Shown here: one piece after another, positions 26,478-34,726 of the stretch | Position numbering within the stretch: position 1 is the stretch's first letter | Layout: every line of letters begins with the position of its first letter | Origin: Lachnospiraceae bacterium | GTDB lineage: Bacteria; Bacillota; Clostridia; Lachnospirales; Lachnospiraceae | Assembly: GCA_022792885.1 (NCBI GenBank) | Contig: JAAWBX010000036.1 | Location: forward strand, 124,001 to 188,000 | DNA length: 64,000 bases | Direction of reading: 5' to 3' | Position numbers and translations under genes: made by a program | Notes under the pieces: generated by a model | Seen by the model: only the letters and a program-made list of their open reading frames with translations | Told to the model about the DNA's origin: nothing | Databases searched by the model: none

Positions 26478-27319
26478 GGCATCTCTGCCTCCTTCCGTTC
26501 ATTCAGGCAGCCGATCTCATAAACATCCGTCCTCCGCTGTTTTAAAAGAGGAAGTTGTTCCCGAACCGCTTCGATCCGGGTCAGATCCAGGTCAACCTGT
26601 TTTATCTGTTCTTTTTCATCCAGACGCGCAATCACGTCCCCCCAGGGGGAAACGACAAGAGAATTGGCATAGGAAATATAGGAACTCTCCTCATCCCTGG
26701 CCGGCGCCACGCCGATCGCATAAACCTGATTATCTACCGCCCGACTCCGAAACATCAGCTCCCAGTGCGCCGGCCCCGTCGTCATATTAAAAGCGGCCGG
26801 ACATAAAAGAAGCTTCGCCCCTCTCAGAACCATCAGCCGGGCCAACTCCGGAAACCGGAAATCATAACAGATGTTCAGACCCATCCTTCCAAATTCCGTA
26901 TCAAATACCGTAACCGAATCGCCGGCCGAAAGCGTATCGGATTCCCGGAAATGCTGCCCGCCTCTCACGTCAATATCAAAAAGATGCATCTTCCGGTGCT
27001 TCGCGATCCGCCGCCCTTCCCGGTCAAACACATAGGAAGTATTGTAGATTCGGCCTTCGTTGTCCTTCTCGGGTAAAGAACCGCCCACCAGATAAACCCG
27101 GTTTTTCCTGGCGGCCTCGGACAGAGACAAAAAGCCCGCGCCTCCCTCCTCTTCCGCATAAATCGGGAAATTCTTCGTCTCATAAGGACAGGCAAACATC
27201 TCCGGCAGCATAACCAGATCGGCGCCGTCCCCGGCGGCCCGGGCAACGAATTCTGTCGCTTTCCGATAATTCTCCTCTTTCCCGGCCACGGTCTTCATCT
27301 GAACCAGGGCTATCCGCAT
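26474..27319 (-). CDS. Carbon-nitrogen hydrolase, Nit2/omega-amidase type
   Basis: A 281-residue nitrilase-superfamily amidohydrolase. The catalytic triad is visible as E in LPEMFACPYETKNFP, K in KHRKMHLFDIDV and C in LNICYDFRFPELA. CPAAFNMTTGPAHWELMFRSRAVDNQVY is close to eukaryotic Nit2, so omega-amidase activity on 2-oxosuccinamate or 2-oxoglutaramate is the best guess; deaminated glutathione amidase (Nit1) is the alternative. I place the start at 27319 (MRIALVQMKT); an in-frame TTG four codons earlier overlaps the LUD gene stop. The three genes LUD-amidase-malQ appear to form an operon. Confidence 0.88.
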   Translation of the reverse strand: MRIALVQMKTVAGKEENYRKATEFVARAAGDGADLVMLPEMFACPYETKNFPIYAEEEGGAGFLSLSEAARKNRVYLVGGSLPEKDNEGRIYNTSYVFDREGRRIAKHRKMHLFDIDVRGGQHFRESDTLSAGDSVTVFDTEFGRMGLNICYDFRFPELARLMVLRGAKLLLCPAAFNMTTGPAHWELMFRSRAVDNQVYAIGVAPARDEESSYISYANSLVVSPWGDVIARLDEKEQIKQVDLDLTRIEAVREQLPLLKQRRTDVYEIGCLNERKEAEMP

Positions 27320-27327
27320 TGCCGCTC

Positions 27328-27972
27328 TCAATACCCCAGTTCCTCCCCGATCAGGATCACCGCAATCCGCCCCGCCGGCCGGCTGAGCCGGATCAGCGAA
27401 GCATAAGCGCAGATGCTGTCCGTCGACAGGCAGTCCTCACAGCTTCCGCTCGCCATACAGCCGGTCTTTATCCCTTCGAAACGCTGTGCGTTGACGGGAG
27501 CCGCCACGGTACGGGCGCGGGTGGCCGCGTCCTCCACGGTCTTCGCCACTTTATTTATTCCCGCCAGAACGATCACCTTCCCCGGGCCGAACGTCATGGC
27601 CGCCACCCGATTCCCGGTCCCGTCGATATTTACCAGAACGCCGTCCTCGCTGATGGCGTTCGTGCCGGTCAGATATACATCCGCCGAGAAAGCTTTCCGA
27701 TAAATCGCCGCCTGTTCTTCTTTCGTCTGCGCCCGATCCCGATCCCACACTTCGTAATCTCCCTCATGAACCGCCGCGGTCAAACCGATGGAGCGGATCG
27801 TATCGGAGCCGCCCCAGGTCACGGAACTTTTCACAGGGATTAAAGAAAGGGCCAGCTTCACGGCCTCCTCCCTCGTCTCGCAGTAATGACCTTCAAAATG
27901 GCGTTTCTCCAGCCCCTTCAATACTTTCGCGGCCAGTTTTTCGTTTCGTATCTGTTTGGGTGTTTTTTCCAT
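27328..27972 (-). CDS. LUD-domain protein (lactate utilization LutC-like)
   Basis: A 214-residue LUD-domain (DUF162) protein. The opening has a helical leader and then the core VTWGGSDTIRSIGL, DVYLTGTNAISEDGVLVNIDGTGNRVAAM and GKVIVLAGINK. A cysteine-rich stretch CMASGSCEDCLSTDSIC near the C-terminus may bind metal. LutC-type proteins act in lactate oxidation together with LutA and LutB, but these partners are absent here, so this stand-alone form has an unknown role. It starts an apparent operon with the amidase and malQ. Confidence 0.85.
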   Translation of the reverse strand: MEKTPKQIRNEKLAAKVLKGLEKRHFEGHYCETREEAVKLALSLIPVKSSVTWGGSDTIRSIGLTAAVHEGDYEVWDRDRAQTKEEQAAIYRKAFSADVYLTGTNAISEDGVLVNIDGTGNRVAAMTFGPGKVIVLAGINKVAKTVEDAATRARTVAAPVNAQRFEGIKTGCMASGSCEDCLSTDSICAYASLIRLSRPAGRIAVILIGEELGY

Positions 27973-28051
27973 AGTCTGATTTCCTCTCTTCGTCCGGATG
28001 GCTTCCCGCCAAAATCTCCCGGCAGGCTCTTATCCCGTATCTTTATATTTA

Positions 28052-28080
28052 ATCCTACACGGATTTCCCGCAAAAAACAA
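28052..28080 (-). promoter_or_regulatory. Possible promoter of the LUD-amidase-malQ operon
   Basis: Minus-strand TTGTTT (28075-28080) and TAGGAT (28052-28057), 17 bases apart, about 80 bases upstream of the LUD start. The match is moderate. Confidence 0.45.
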
Positions 28081-28099
28081 GTGGCAAAATATTTTCTGT

Positions 28100-28111
28100 A
28101 CTTACGTAAGT
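28100..28111. promoter_or_regulatory. Perfect 12-bp palindrome in the divergent LUD/aminotransferase region
   Basis: ACTTACGTAAGT reads the same on both strands and sits midway between two divergently transcribed genes. A dimeric regulator could bind here; no matching regulator gene is present in the window. A further inverted GTACCC/GGGTAC pair flanks the downstream leader (about 28151-28196). Confidence 0.35.
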
Positions 28112-28228
28112 TCTCTTGTATCTCGGGAAAAGATATGTTATTTTAGATGCGTACCCTGTAAAATACCGAGATTTCATCCGGAGTTTTTTGGGTACCCGAC
28201 AATTTTTCCGTTATATGGAGGTTAGATT

Positions 28229-29473
28229 ATGAGATATTCCAAAAATGCGGAAGCGTTAACTCCCTCCGCCATCCGTGACATGATGGTCCGATCCGCAGCC
28301 TATAACGATACGATTTCTTTTGCGGTCGGAGAACCGGATTTTATTTCCGCCCCGAATGTGCTGGAAGCCGCCTGCCGAGCCGCAAAAGCCGGCGCGACCA
28401 AATATGCGCCCGGCGCCGGCGAGGCAAAATTGCGCGAAGTATACGCCGGATATCTGTCCGACGCAATCGGCGTCCCCTATTCTCCCGAGGAGATCCAGGT
28501 GACAACCGGCGGCTGCGGCGCTTTGTTCCTCGCCATGTCCTGTATTTTGGATCCCGGCGACGAAGTGATCATCAGCAGCCCTTACTGGACCAATTACAAC
28601 CAGCAGATCCGGCAGCTCTACGCCGTACCGGTTATGGTAGACGTATACGAAGAAAACGATTTTATCATGACCGCCGAAGATATCGAAAAAGCCGTTACCG
28701 ATAAGACGAAACTGATTCTCGTCAACTCCCCGTCGAATCCGACCGGCGGCGTGATCGATAGGCACGCGCTGGAACAGATCGCGAAGATCGCCGTCAAACA
28801 CGATCTTTTTGTCATGAGCGACGAAGTGTACCGGCACATCCTCTTTGACGGCGCCCGATATGCCAGCATCGCCTCGATTCCCGGGATGAAAGAGCGCACC
28901 ATGATCATTGACAGCGTGTCCAAGACCCATGCCATGACCGGTTTTCGCGTGGGATTCGGAGCCGGTCCCGTACACTGGATCCGCCTTATGACAAAACTGA
29001 CCGAGAATGTGGTCTCCAGCGTATGCACGATCTCCCAGTATGCCGCCATCGAAGCCATAGAACATGGTGCCGATTACATGAATATGATGTGCGGCGAATA
29101 CGAGAAGCGCAGGAACTACATATACGACCGGATTAACGCCATGGAACCGCTCTCCTGTATCCGGCCGAAGGGCGCTTTTTATCTGTTTGTAAATATCCGG
29201 AAAACCGGCATGAGTTCCGAGGAATTTTGCAACAAATTGCTGGACGAAGAGCACGTAGCCGTCGTCCCCGGCAGCAATTTCGGCAGCGGCGGCGAAGGCT
29301 TTGTGCGGATCTCCTACGCGACGTCCATGGAACGGATCGAGGAAGGCCTGAATCGCATGGAAACTTTTTTAAAAAGAACTCTTTCCCGGACGCCGAACGA
29401 AACCTGGGCGGCGGACGCGCAGGCGGATCTCGAAGATTTTATCGAAGGCCAGGGGATTTATATCCGGCAGTAG
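28229..29473 (+). CDS. PLP-dependent aminotransferase, class I/II
   Basis: A 414-residue fold-type I aminotransferase. SPSNPTGGVIDRHALE, the YRHILFDG segment, the PLP lysine in SVSKTHAMTGFRVGFG and the C-terminal substrate arginine region GFVRISYATSMERIEEGL are all in place. It resembles aspartate/aromatic aminotransferases of the PatA/AspC group; the exact amino acid is not predictable. A 25-residue tail rich in acidic residues follows the domain. RBS is GGAGGTTAG before ATG. It stands alone, divergent from the LUD operon, and ends at a strong terminator. Confidence 0.9.
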   Translation: MRYSKNAEALTPSAIRDMMVRSAAYNDTISFAVGEPDFISAPNVLEAACRAAKAGATKYAPGAGEAKLREVYAGYLSDAIGVPYSPEEIQVTTGGCGALFLAMSCILDPGDEVIISSPYWTNYNQQIRQLYAVPVMVDVYEENDFIMTAEDIEKAVTDKTKLILVNSPSNPTGGVIDRHALEQIAKIAVKHDLFVMSDEVYRHILFDGARYASIASIPGMKERTMIIDSVSKTHAMTGFRVGFGAGPVHWIRLMTKLTENVVSSVCTISQYAAIEAIEHGADYMNMMCGEYEKRRNYIYDRINAMEPLSCIRPKGAFYLFVNIRKTGMSSEEFCNKLLDEEHVAVVPGSNFGSGGEGFVRISYATSMERIEEGLNRMETFLKRTLSRTPNETWAADAQADLEDFIEGQGIYIRQ

Positions 29474-29503
29474 CACGAACCCGGAAACCGTTTCAGATAT
29501 CAA

Positions 29504-29548
29504 AAACCGGAAGCGCGAAGTCCGCGTTTCCGGTTTTTTTATTTTTTT
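29504..29548. terminator. Bidirectional terminator between convergent genes
   Basis: A 12-bp stem (ACCGGAAGCGCG with CGCGTTTCCGGT, AAGT loop) followed by a long U run on the plus strand and by UUUUUG on the minus strand. It can end both the aminotransferase and the phosphatase transcripts. Confidence 0.9.
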
Positions 29549-29571
29549 CTTGTTTACGATATGCGCACGGC

Positions 29572-30243
29572 CTATTCCTCCGTCAGCAAAACTTCGCCCA
29601 GCTCTTCCACCGTGTCCACAATCCGGTCCGCCCTGTAAGACAAAAGTTCCTCCCGGCTTCCGTAACCGAACGTCACTCCGATCGAAGCCAGGCCGGCTTT
29701 CTTCGCGGCCTCCACGTCGTGAAAACGATCCCCTACCATCACCATCCGGGCCTTTTCTTCCTCACCTGCCGCGAGTCGCCGAAGCACTTCCCGTATCACA
29801 TCGTATTTCGTCTCCCGCCCTTCGTCCATGGACGCGCCCACGATCACGTCAAAATAGGGCGTCAGTTCGAAATATTCCAGAATTTTTTCCGTAAATTCAA
29901 TCGGTTTGGAAGTTGCCACCGCCAACGTCTTCCCGGCCGCCTTTAACCGGGCCAAGAGCTTAGGCATCCCCGGATAAACCCGGTTCTCCAGCCAGCCTAC
30001 CTCCCGGAAACGCTCCCGGTATTTACTCACGCAAAATTCGATCTTGTCCGTCTCTTTCTCCCTGTCATACCCGCACCAGGCCGCGAACTGCGACCGCAGA
30101 GGCGGTCCGATAAACGGAAGCAGCTTTTTTCTGTCCGGTTCCGGCCGTCCGGCCGCCTCCAGCGCATACTGAACGCAGCGGGTAATTCCCTCCATGGAAT
30201 CCGTCAGCGTCCCGTCCATATCCAGCAAAATATATTGAAACAT
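29572..30243 (-). CDS. HAD phosphatase, phosphoglycolate phosphatase-like
   Basis: A 223-residue HAD subfamily I phosphatase. Motif I LLDMDGTLTDS is at the N-terminus, motif II is AVATSKPIEFTEKIL, and motifs III/IV are ETKYDVIREVL and MVGDRFHDVEAAKKAG. The PGP/PpaX type is likely given RSQFAAWCGYD in the cap, but substrates range from phosphoglycolate to 5'-nucleotides. It is the last gene of the DUF512-der-plsY-gpsA operon, 12 bases after gpsA. Confidence 0.87.
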   Translation of the reverse strand: MFQYILLDMDGTLTDSMEGITRCVQYALEAAGRPEPDRKKLLPFIGPPLRSQFAAWCGYDREKETDKIEFCVSKYRERFREVGWLENRVYPGMPKLLARLKAAGKTLAVATSKPIEFTEKILEYFELTPYFDVIVGASMDEGRETKYDVIREVLRRLAAGEEEKARMVMVGDRFHDVEAAKKAGLASIGVTFGYGSREELLSYRADRIVDTVEELGEVLLTEE

Positions 30244-30255
30244 CCGTGATCTCCT

Positions 30256-31263
30256 CTATTCCCAGGGAAGCAGGGGATTCTCCACACCGCTCTCCCGGCA
30301 CATCAGTTCGTCGACCGCTTCGGCGGCGCTTTTCCCTTCGAATAAAACCTCGTTCACCTTAGCCACAATCGGCATCCGCACCCCGTATTTTTCGGAAAGC
30401 GCCCTGGCCGCCTTGGCCGAATAAACCCCTTCCACGACCATATGCACTTCGTCCATGGCCTCTTTCATGCTCTTCCCCCGGCCGATCAGGATACCGGCGC
30501 GGCGGTTCCGGCTGTGCATGCTGGCGCAGGTCACGATCAAATCTCCCATACCGGAAAGACCGGATAAAGTTTCCTGCCTGGCTCCCATCTTGACGGCCAG
30601 TCGGGTCATCTCCGTCAGCCCTCTCGTAATCAGGGCCGCTTTGGTGTTATCCCCGTACCCCAGACCGTCCGCTATGCCGGCGGCCAAAGCAATCACGTTT
30701 TTCAGAGCGCCTCCCAGCTCGATTCCCAGCACGTCCGGGCTGGTATAAACCCGGAAAACCGGGCTGATAAACAGGGACTGGATAAAATCCGCCGCACTCT
30801 TTTCCTCCGCCCCCACCACGCAGGTGGTCGGGACGCCGCGTCCCACTTCCTCCGCGTGACTCGGACCGGAAAGGACCGCCGCTTTTGCCTGAGGAATCTC
30901 CTCCTCGATCTGCTCGCAGAGCGTCTTTAACGTCGCCTCTTCAATTCCTTTCGCCACATTCACGATGATCTGTCCTTCCCGGACAAACGGACGCATCTTC
31001 CTTGCGGTTTCCCTGGTGAACACCGAAGGCACCGAAAGTACCAGACATTCCGCTTCCCGGATACAGGATTCCAGATCTCCGGTAATATCGATGGAATCCG
31101 GAATGGAAACCCCCGGCAGATTGGGATGTTCCCTTTTATTATTCAACGCCGTTACTTCCTCGTAAATCGCCGACCAGAGTTTCACCTCATGACCGTTTTT
31201 ATTCAAAAGAAGGGACAGGGCCATACCCCAGGTCCCGGAACCGATCACACCGATTTTCGCCAT
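30256..31263 (-). CDS. gpsA: Glycerol-3-phosphate dehydrogenase (NAD(P)+)
   Basis: A 335-residue GpsA, reducing dihydroxyacetone phosphate to sn-glycerol-3-phosphate for phospholipid synthesis. The Rossmann motif GSGTWGMALSLLL opens the protein; SGPSHAEEVGRGVPT, the catalytic-lysine region GGALKNVIALAAGIADGLGYGDN and LSGMGDLIVTC are conserved. It lies 10 bases after plsY, whose product uses glycerol-3-phosphate, so substrate supply and use are encoded together. Confidence 0.96.
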   Translation of the reverse strand: MAKIGVIGSGTWGMALSLLLNKNGHEVKLWSAIYEEVTALNNKREHPNLPGVSIPDSIDITGDLESCIREAECLVLSVPSVFTRETARKMRPFVREGQIIVNVAKGIEEATLKTLCEQIEEEIPQAKAAVLSGPSHAEEVGRGVPTTCVVGAEEKSAADFIQSLFISPVFRVYTSPDVLGIELGGALKNVIALAAGIADGLGYGDNTKAALITRGLTEMTRLAVKMGARQETLSGLSGMGDLIVTCASMHSRNRRAGILIGRGKSMKEAMDEVHMVVEGVYSAKAARALSEKYGVRMPIVAKVNEVLFEGKSAAEAVDELMCRESGVENPLLPWE

Positions 31264-31273
31264 AGAAGCCTCC

Positions 31274-31915
31274 TTATTTCTTTTTCAAATGAATCCGGTT
31301 CTCTTCCCCGCGAAGCAGACGCGAAAGGTTGCTTCTGTGAGAATAATACGCCATTAAAACCGTGATTCCGCTTATTACAAACACCTCGGCGAGGCACGCC
31401 GGCGGCAGAGCCAACCACCTAAGCCGGACAAACAGGATTTCCAGCAGAAAAAACAGGGTTAGGGCCGTCAAAGACCCCAGAGAAACCAGCCTGGTAGTAA
31501 ATACCAAAAACAAAAAGACCGCAAAACAGATCAATGCGATCCGCCAGTCAAAAACCAGGATCATGCCGCCGGAAGCCGCAATCCCCTTGCCCCCTTTAAA
31601 ATTCAGGTAAAAAGGATACGTGTGTCCCAGAATAACCCCCAGACCGCCGTAAAGGACCATAGCGGGAGTCAGATCGCCAAAATAATCGGCCAGGCCGAAC
31701 TTGATCAGCGAACAACAGATCACCGCTTTCATCAGGTCGCCGAAAAACACCAGAAACCCGGCTTTGAGCCCGAATACCCGAAGCGCGTTCGTGGCGCCGG
31801 CGTTCCCGCTACCCTCGGAACGGATATCCCGGTGCATCCTCTGCCCCAGAAAATAACCGGTTTGAAACAGGCCAAATACATAACCGGCCAGCACGACACA
31901 TAACCGAATCCACAT
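31274..31915 (-). CDS. plsY: Glycerol-3-phosphate acyltransferase PlsY
   Basis: A 213-residue integral membrane protein with about five to six hydrophobic segments. PlsY transfers acyl from acyl-phosphate to glycerol-3-phosphate. The conserved loops are GSGNAGATNALRVFG (about residues 36-50), GHTYPFYLNFKGGKGIAASGG and YSHRSNLSRLLRGEENR. The acyl-phosphate donor would come from PlsX, encoded about 10 kb away in this window. Starts one base after the der stop. Confidence 0.95.
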   Translation of the reverse strand: MWIRLCVVLAGYVFGLFQTGYFLGQRMHRDIRSEGSGNAGATNALRVFGLKAGFLVFFGDLMKAVICCSLIKFGLADYFGDLTPAMVLYGGLGVILGHTYPFYLNFKGGKGIAASGGMILVFDWRIALICFAVFLFLVFTTRLVSLGSLTALTLFFLLEILFVRLRWLALPPACLAEVFVISGITVLMAYYSHRSNLSRLLRGEENRIHLKKK

Positions 31916-31916
31916 A

Positions 31917-33242
31917 TCAATCCTTCCCTTTTCTCTCTCTTGTAATAAATTTTAAGGACGTACCGTAAAAACCGAACGCTTTCCTCACCTGATTCTCCAG
32001 ATACCGGGTATAGGAAAAATGCATCAGTTCCTTGTCATTAACGAAAACGACAAAAGTCGGAGGTTTCACCGCAACCTGCGTCATATAGTAAATCTTCAGC
32101 CTCCGTCCCCGGTCCGAAGGCGGCTGTTGCAGCGCGACGGCCTCCGTCAAAATCTCATTCAGGACGCCGGTGGATACCCGGAGGTTCTGATTCTCAATAA
32201 TCACGTCAATGTGTTCAAATAATTTCGGCAGCCGCTGCCCGGTTTCGGCGGAAACGAACAGCACCGGCGCATAAGGCATAAACGAAAGGATCTCCCGGAT
32301 TTTCTTCGTGTACGTATTGACCGTGCCGGTATCTTTCTCGACAAGATCCCATTTATTGACCACAATCAGAATCCCCTTACCTCTCTCATGAGCGATTCCG
32401 GCGATCTTCGCATCCTGCTCCGTCACGCCCTCTTCTGCGTCGATCACGATCAGAACCACATCGGCCCGTTCGACCGCCGTCACGGTGCGGATGATGCTGT
32501 AGCGCTCCAGCTCCTCTTTGATTTTGCTTTTTCGGCGAAGCCCGGCCGTATCGATAAACACATACTCTCTGCCGTTTCGCTTAATCGCCGTGTCGATGGC
32601 GTCCCTTGTCGTCCCGGCGATATCCGATACGATCACCCGGTCCTCGCCCAGCAGTCGGTTAATGATCGAAGATTTTCCCACATTCGGCTTTCCGACAATG
32701 GCCACCCGGGGCCGGTCGTCGTCGTCTTCCGCGGCCGCGTTTCCCGGAAAATGACGAATCACCTCGTCCAGAAGATCGCCCAGCCCCATCTGGGAAGCGG
32801 CCGACACCGGCATGGGTTCCCCGATCCCCAGGTTATAAAACTCATAGACATCCGGCATAAACTTCGCAAAACTGTCCACTTTATTCACCGTCAAAATCAC
32901 CGGCTTTTTCGAGCGGCGCAGCAAATCCGCCACCTTGCCGTCCGAATCCGTCAGCCCCTGCCGCACATCCGTGACAAACAAAATCACGTCCGCCGTCCGG
33001 ATCGCGATCTCGGCCTGCTCCCGCATCCGCGACAAAAGGACGTCTCGGCTCTCCGGCTCGATACCGCCCGTATCGATCAGGGTAAACGACCGATCCAGCC
33101 AGGTGCAGTCCGCGTAGATCCGATCTCTCGTCACGCCGGGCGTATCTTTCACAATGGAAATCTTGCTTCCGGCCAGTACGTTAAACAGTGTGGATTTCCC
33201 CACGTTCGGGCGTCCCACAATCGCCACAATCGGTTTACTCAT
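31917..33242 (-). CDS. der: Ribosome biogenesis GTPase Der (EngA)
   Basis: A 441-residue Der with two tandem G domains and a C-terminal KH-like domain. G1 motifs GRPNVGKST (residue 10) and GKPNVGKSS (about 186) are both intact, with DTGG/DTAG G3 and NKVD/NKWD G4 motifs. Der acts in 50S assembly. Start at 33242 (MSKPIVAIVG) is set by AAGGAG seven bases upstream; the open frame runs 18 codons further into the DUF512 gene. It overlaps that gene by eight bases. Confidence 0.97.
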   Translation of the reverse strand: MSKPIVAIVGRPNVGKSTLFNVLAGSKISIVKDTPGVTRDRIYADCTWLDRSFTLIDTGGIEPESRDVLLSRMREQAEIAIRTADVILFVTDVRQGLTDSDGKVADLLRRSKKPVILTVNKVDSFAKFMPDVYEFYNLGIGEPMPVSAASQMGLGDLLDEVIRHFPGNAAAEDDDDRPRVAIVGKPNVGKSSIINRLLGEDRVIVSDIAGTTRDAIDTAIKRNGREYVFIDTAGLRRKSKIKEELERYSIIRTVTAVERADVVLIVIDAEEGVTEQDAKIAGIAHERGKGILIVVNKWDLVEKDTGTVNTYTKKIREILSFMPYAPVLFVSAETGQRLPKLFEHIDVIIENQNLRVSTGVLNEILTEAVALQQPPSDRGRRLKIYYMTQVAVKPPTFVVFVNDKELMHFSYTRYLENQVRKAFGFYGTSLKFITRERKGKD

Positions 33243-34611
33243 ATCTATTCTCCTTCCATTCATATCCGGGAAAATCACGCGATTCCCCTTCCACAAATGT
33301 TTCTCCCAAAAGCGCGAAAACCAGCGCCCGACCGCTTGATTTTACAATATTAACGGGAACTTGTAAAGCCTCCTGCACCTCAAAACGCGTCATATCATCC
33401 AGAAAAACTTCTTCGCCGCTGCGGAACATATTGATGGGAAGAAGCAGCTCTTCTCCCAGTTTCAGGCCCCGGCATTGCCGGACCAAATCCTGACCGGTGA
33501 TCAGCCCCGACACCGTAATCTGCTCTCCAAAAAAGTCGTTTCGGATGGAATGGACCCGGATTCGCACGCCGGGAAACTTTCCGTGTATTTTATCCGCGAT
33601 CTCCGAAAGATAAGGCGCCGCCAGTTTTCCGGTAGCGATCGAAACCTCCCGGTTCCGCGAATCTCCGGAAAATCCGGCCAAAGCCTCGCAGGCTTCGTCC
33701 ATCAGAAGCCTCAGCATGCCGACCCCGTTTTCCAACTGCACATATCCGTCGTAAGTTTCCGCTTCCGGTATCTCCTCCCCCGCCAGGATATAAAATTCAT
33801 CGCTGGCGTGAACAAAATGAATCCCGAACCGTTCCAGGCAGATTCCCTGCCAGCGTCGGATGATCGACAGCGTGTGGGCGGCGTCCTCCCCCGTCAGCGG
33901 TTCCAAGGGATAAAGTCCTTCCCGATATCTGGACAGCCCCACCGGGACCACCGATACGCTCTGCATAACCGGCGCGTATTTTACAAGATCCCCGATGGTC
34001 CTCTCCAATTCGGCCCGGTCATTGATCCCGCGGCACAAAACGATCTGGCCGTTCATCTGAATCCCGGCCTCATAAAAACGGTCGATCTTTTTCAAAGCAT
34101 CGCCCGCAAACCGGTTATTTAACATGTTACAGCGCAGTTCGGGATTGGTCGTATGCACCGAAATATTGATCGGCGACATATGATAGCGGAGAATTCGTTC
34201 CACATCGTGCTCGTCCATATTTGTCAGCGTTACGTAATTCCCCTGCAAAAAAGAAAGCCGCGAATCGTCGTCCTTAAAATAAAGCGTTTCCCGCATCCCG
34301 GGCGGCATCTGATCAATAAAACAAAAAATACACTTGTTCCGGCAGGCGTGGTAATCATCCATCAGGCCGTTTTCGAACACAAGCCCCAGATCTTCCTTCT
34401 CTTCCTTTTCAATTTCAATCAACCATTCTTCCTGATCCGCTTTTTCTACCAGAAGTTCAATATATTCATCCTCGATCAGATAATCATAATCAAAAATATC
34501 TTCTACGGGATTTCCGTTGACCGCCACGACCCGGTCGCCGGCCTCAAGCCCCATTTCCCAGGCGATGGATCCGGGAAGGACCCCGGCGATCCGATGCTTC
34601 GATTTTTCCAT
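33235..34611 (-). CDS. DUF512 protein with PDZ and radical SAM-like domains
   Basis: A 458-residue protein of unknown function. A PDZ-like domain covers about residues 6-75, followed by the cysteine motif CRNKCIFC (C90, C94, C97) of radical SAM proteins, and a C-terminal DUF512 domain (about 260-458). Linkage to der is widespread in clostridia. The start at 34611 (MEKSKHRIAGVLPGS) has AAGGGAG upstream; the open frame continues 42 codons with hydrophobic sequence that is probably untranslated. Its role is unknown; a redox or RNA/protein modification function is only a guess. Confidence 0.87.
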   Translation of the reverse strand: MEKSKHRIAGVLPGSIAWEMGLEAGDRVVAVNGNPVEDIFDYDYLIEDEYIELLVEKADQEEWLIEIEKEEKEDLGLVFENGLMDDYHACRNKCIFCFIDQMPPGMRETLYFKDDDSRLSFLQGNYVTLTNMDEHDVERILRYHMSPINISVHTTNPELRCNMLNNRFAGDALKKIDRFYEAGIQMNGQIVLCRGINDRAELERTIGDLVKYAPVMQSVSVVPVGLSRYREGLYPLEPLTGEDAAHTLSIIRRWQGICLERFGIHFVHASDEFYILAGEEIPEAETYDGYVQLENGVGMLRLLMDEACEALAGFSGDSRNREVSIATGKLAAPYLSEIADKIHGKFPGVRIRVHSIRNDFFGEQITVSGLITGQDLVRQCRGLKLGEELLLPINMFRSGEEVFLDDMTRFEVQEALQVPVNIVKSSGRALVFALLGETFVEGESRDFPGYEWKENRYE

Positions 34612-34726
34612 AAAACTCCCTTCTGTTTTTCCGATTCGTCTCTTGCGCCGCCGTATAATAAATGGTATAAACTTACATAGAAAGAAACCGAATACTACAT
34701 AACGCAAATAAGGAGAACAAAAAGAT

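Noticed and set aside
34612-34726. TATAAT at 34654 as a strong prs promoter
   Set aside because: No acceptable -35 is found 16-18 bases upstream, so the box alone was not annotated as a promoter.
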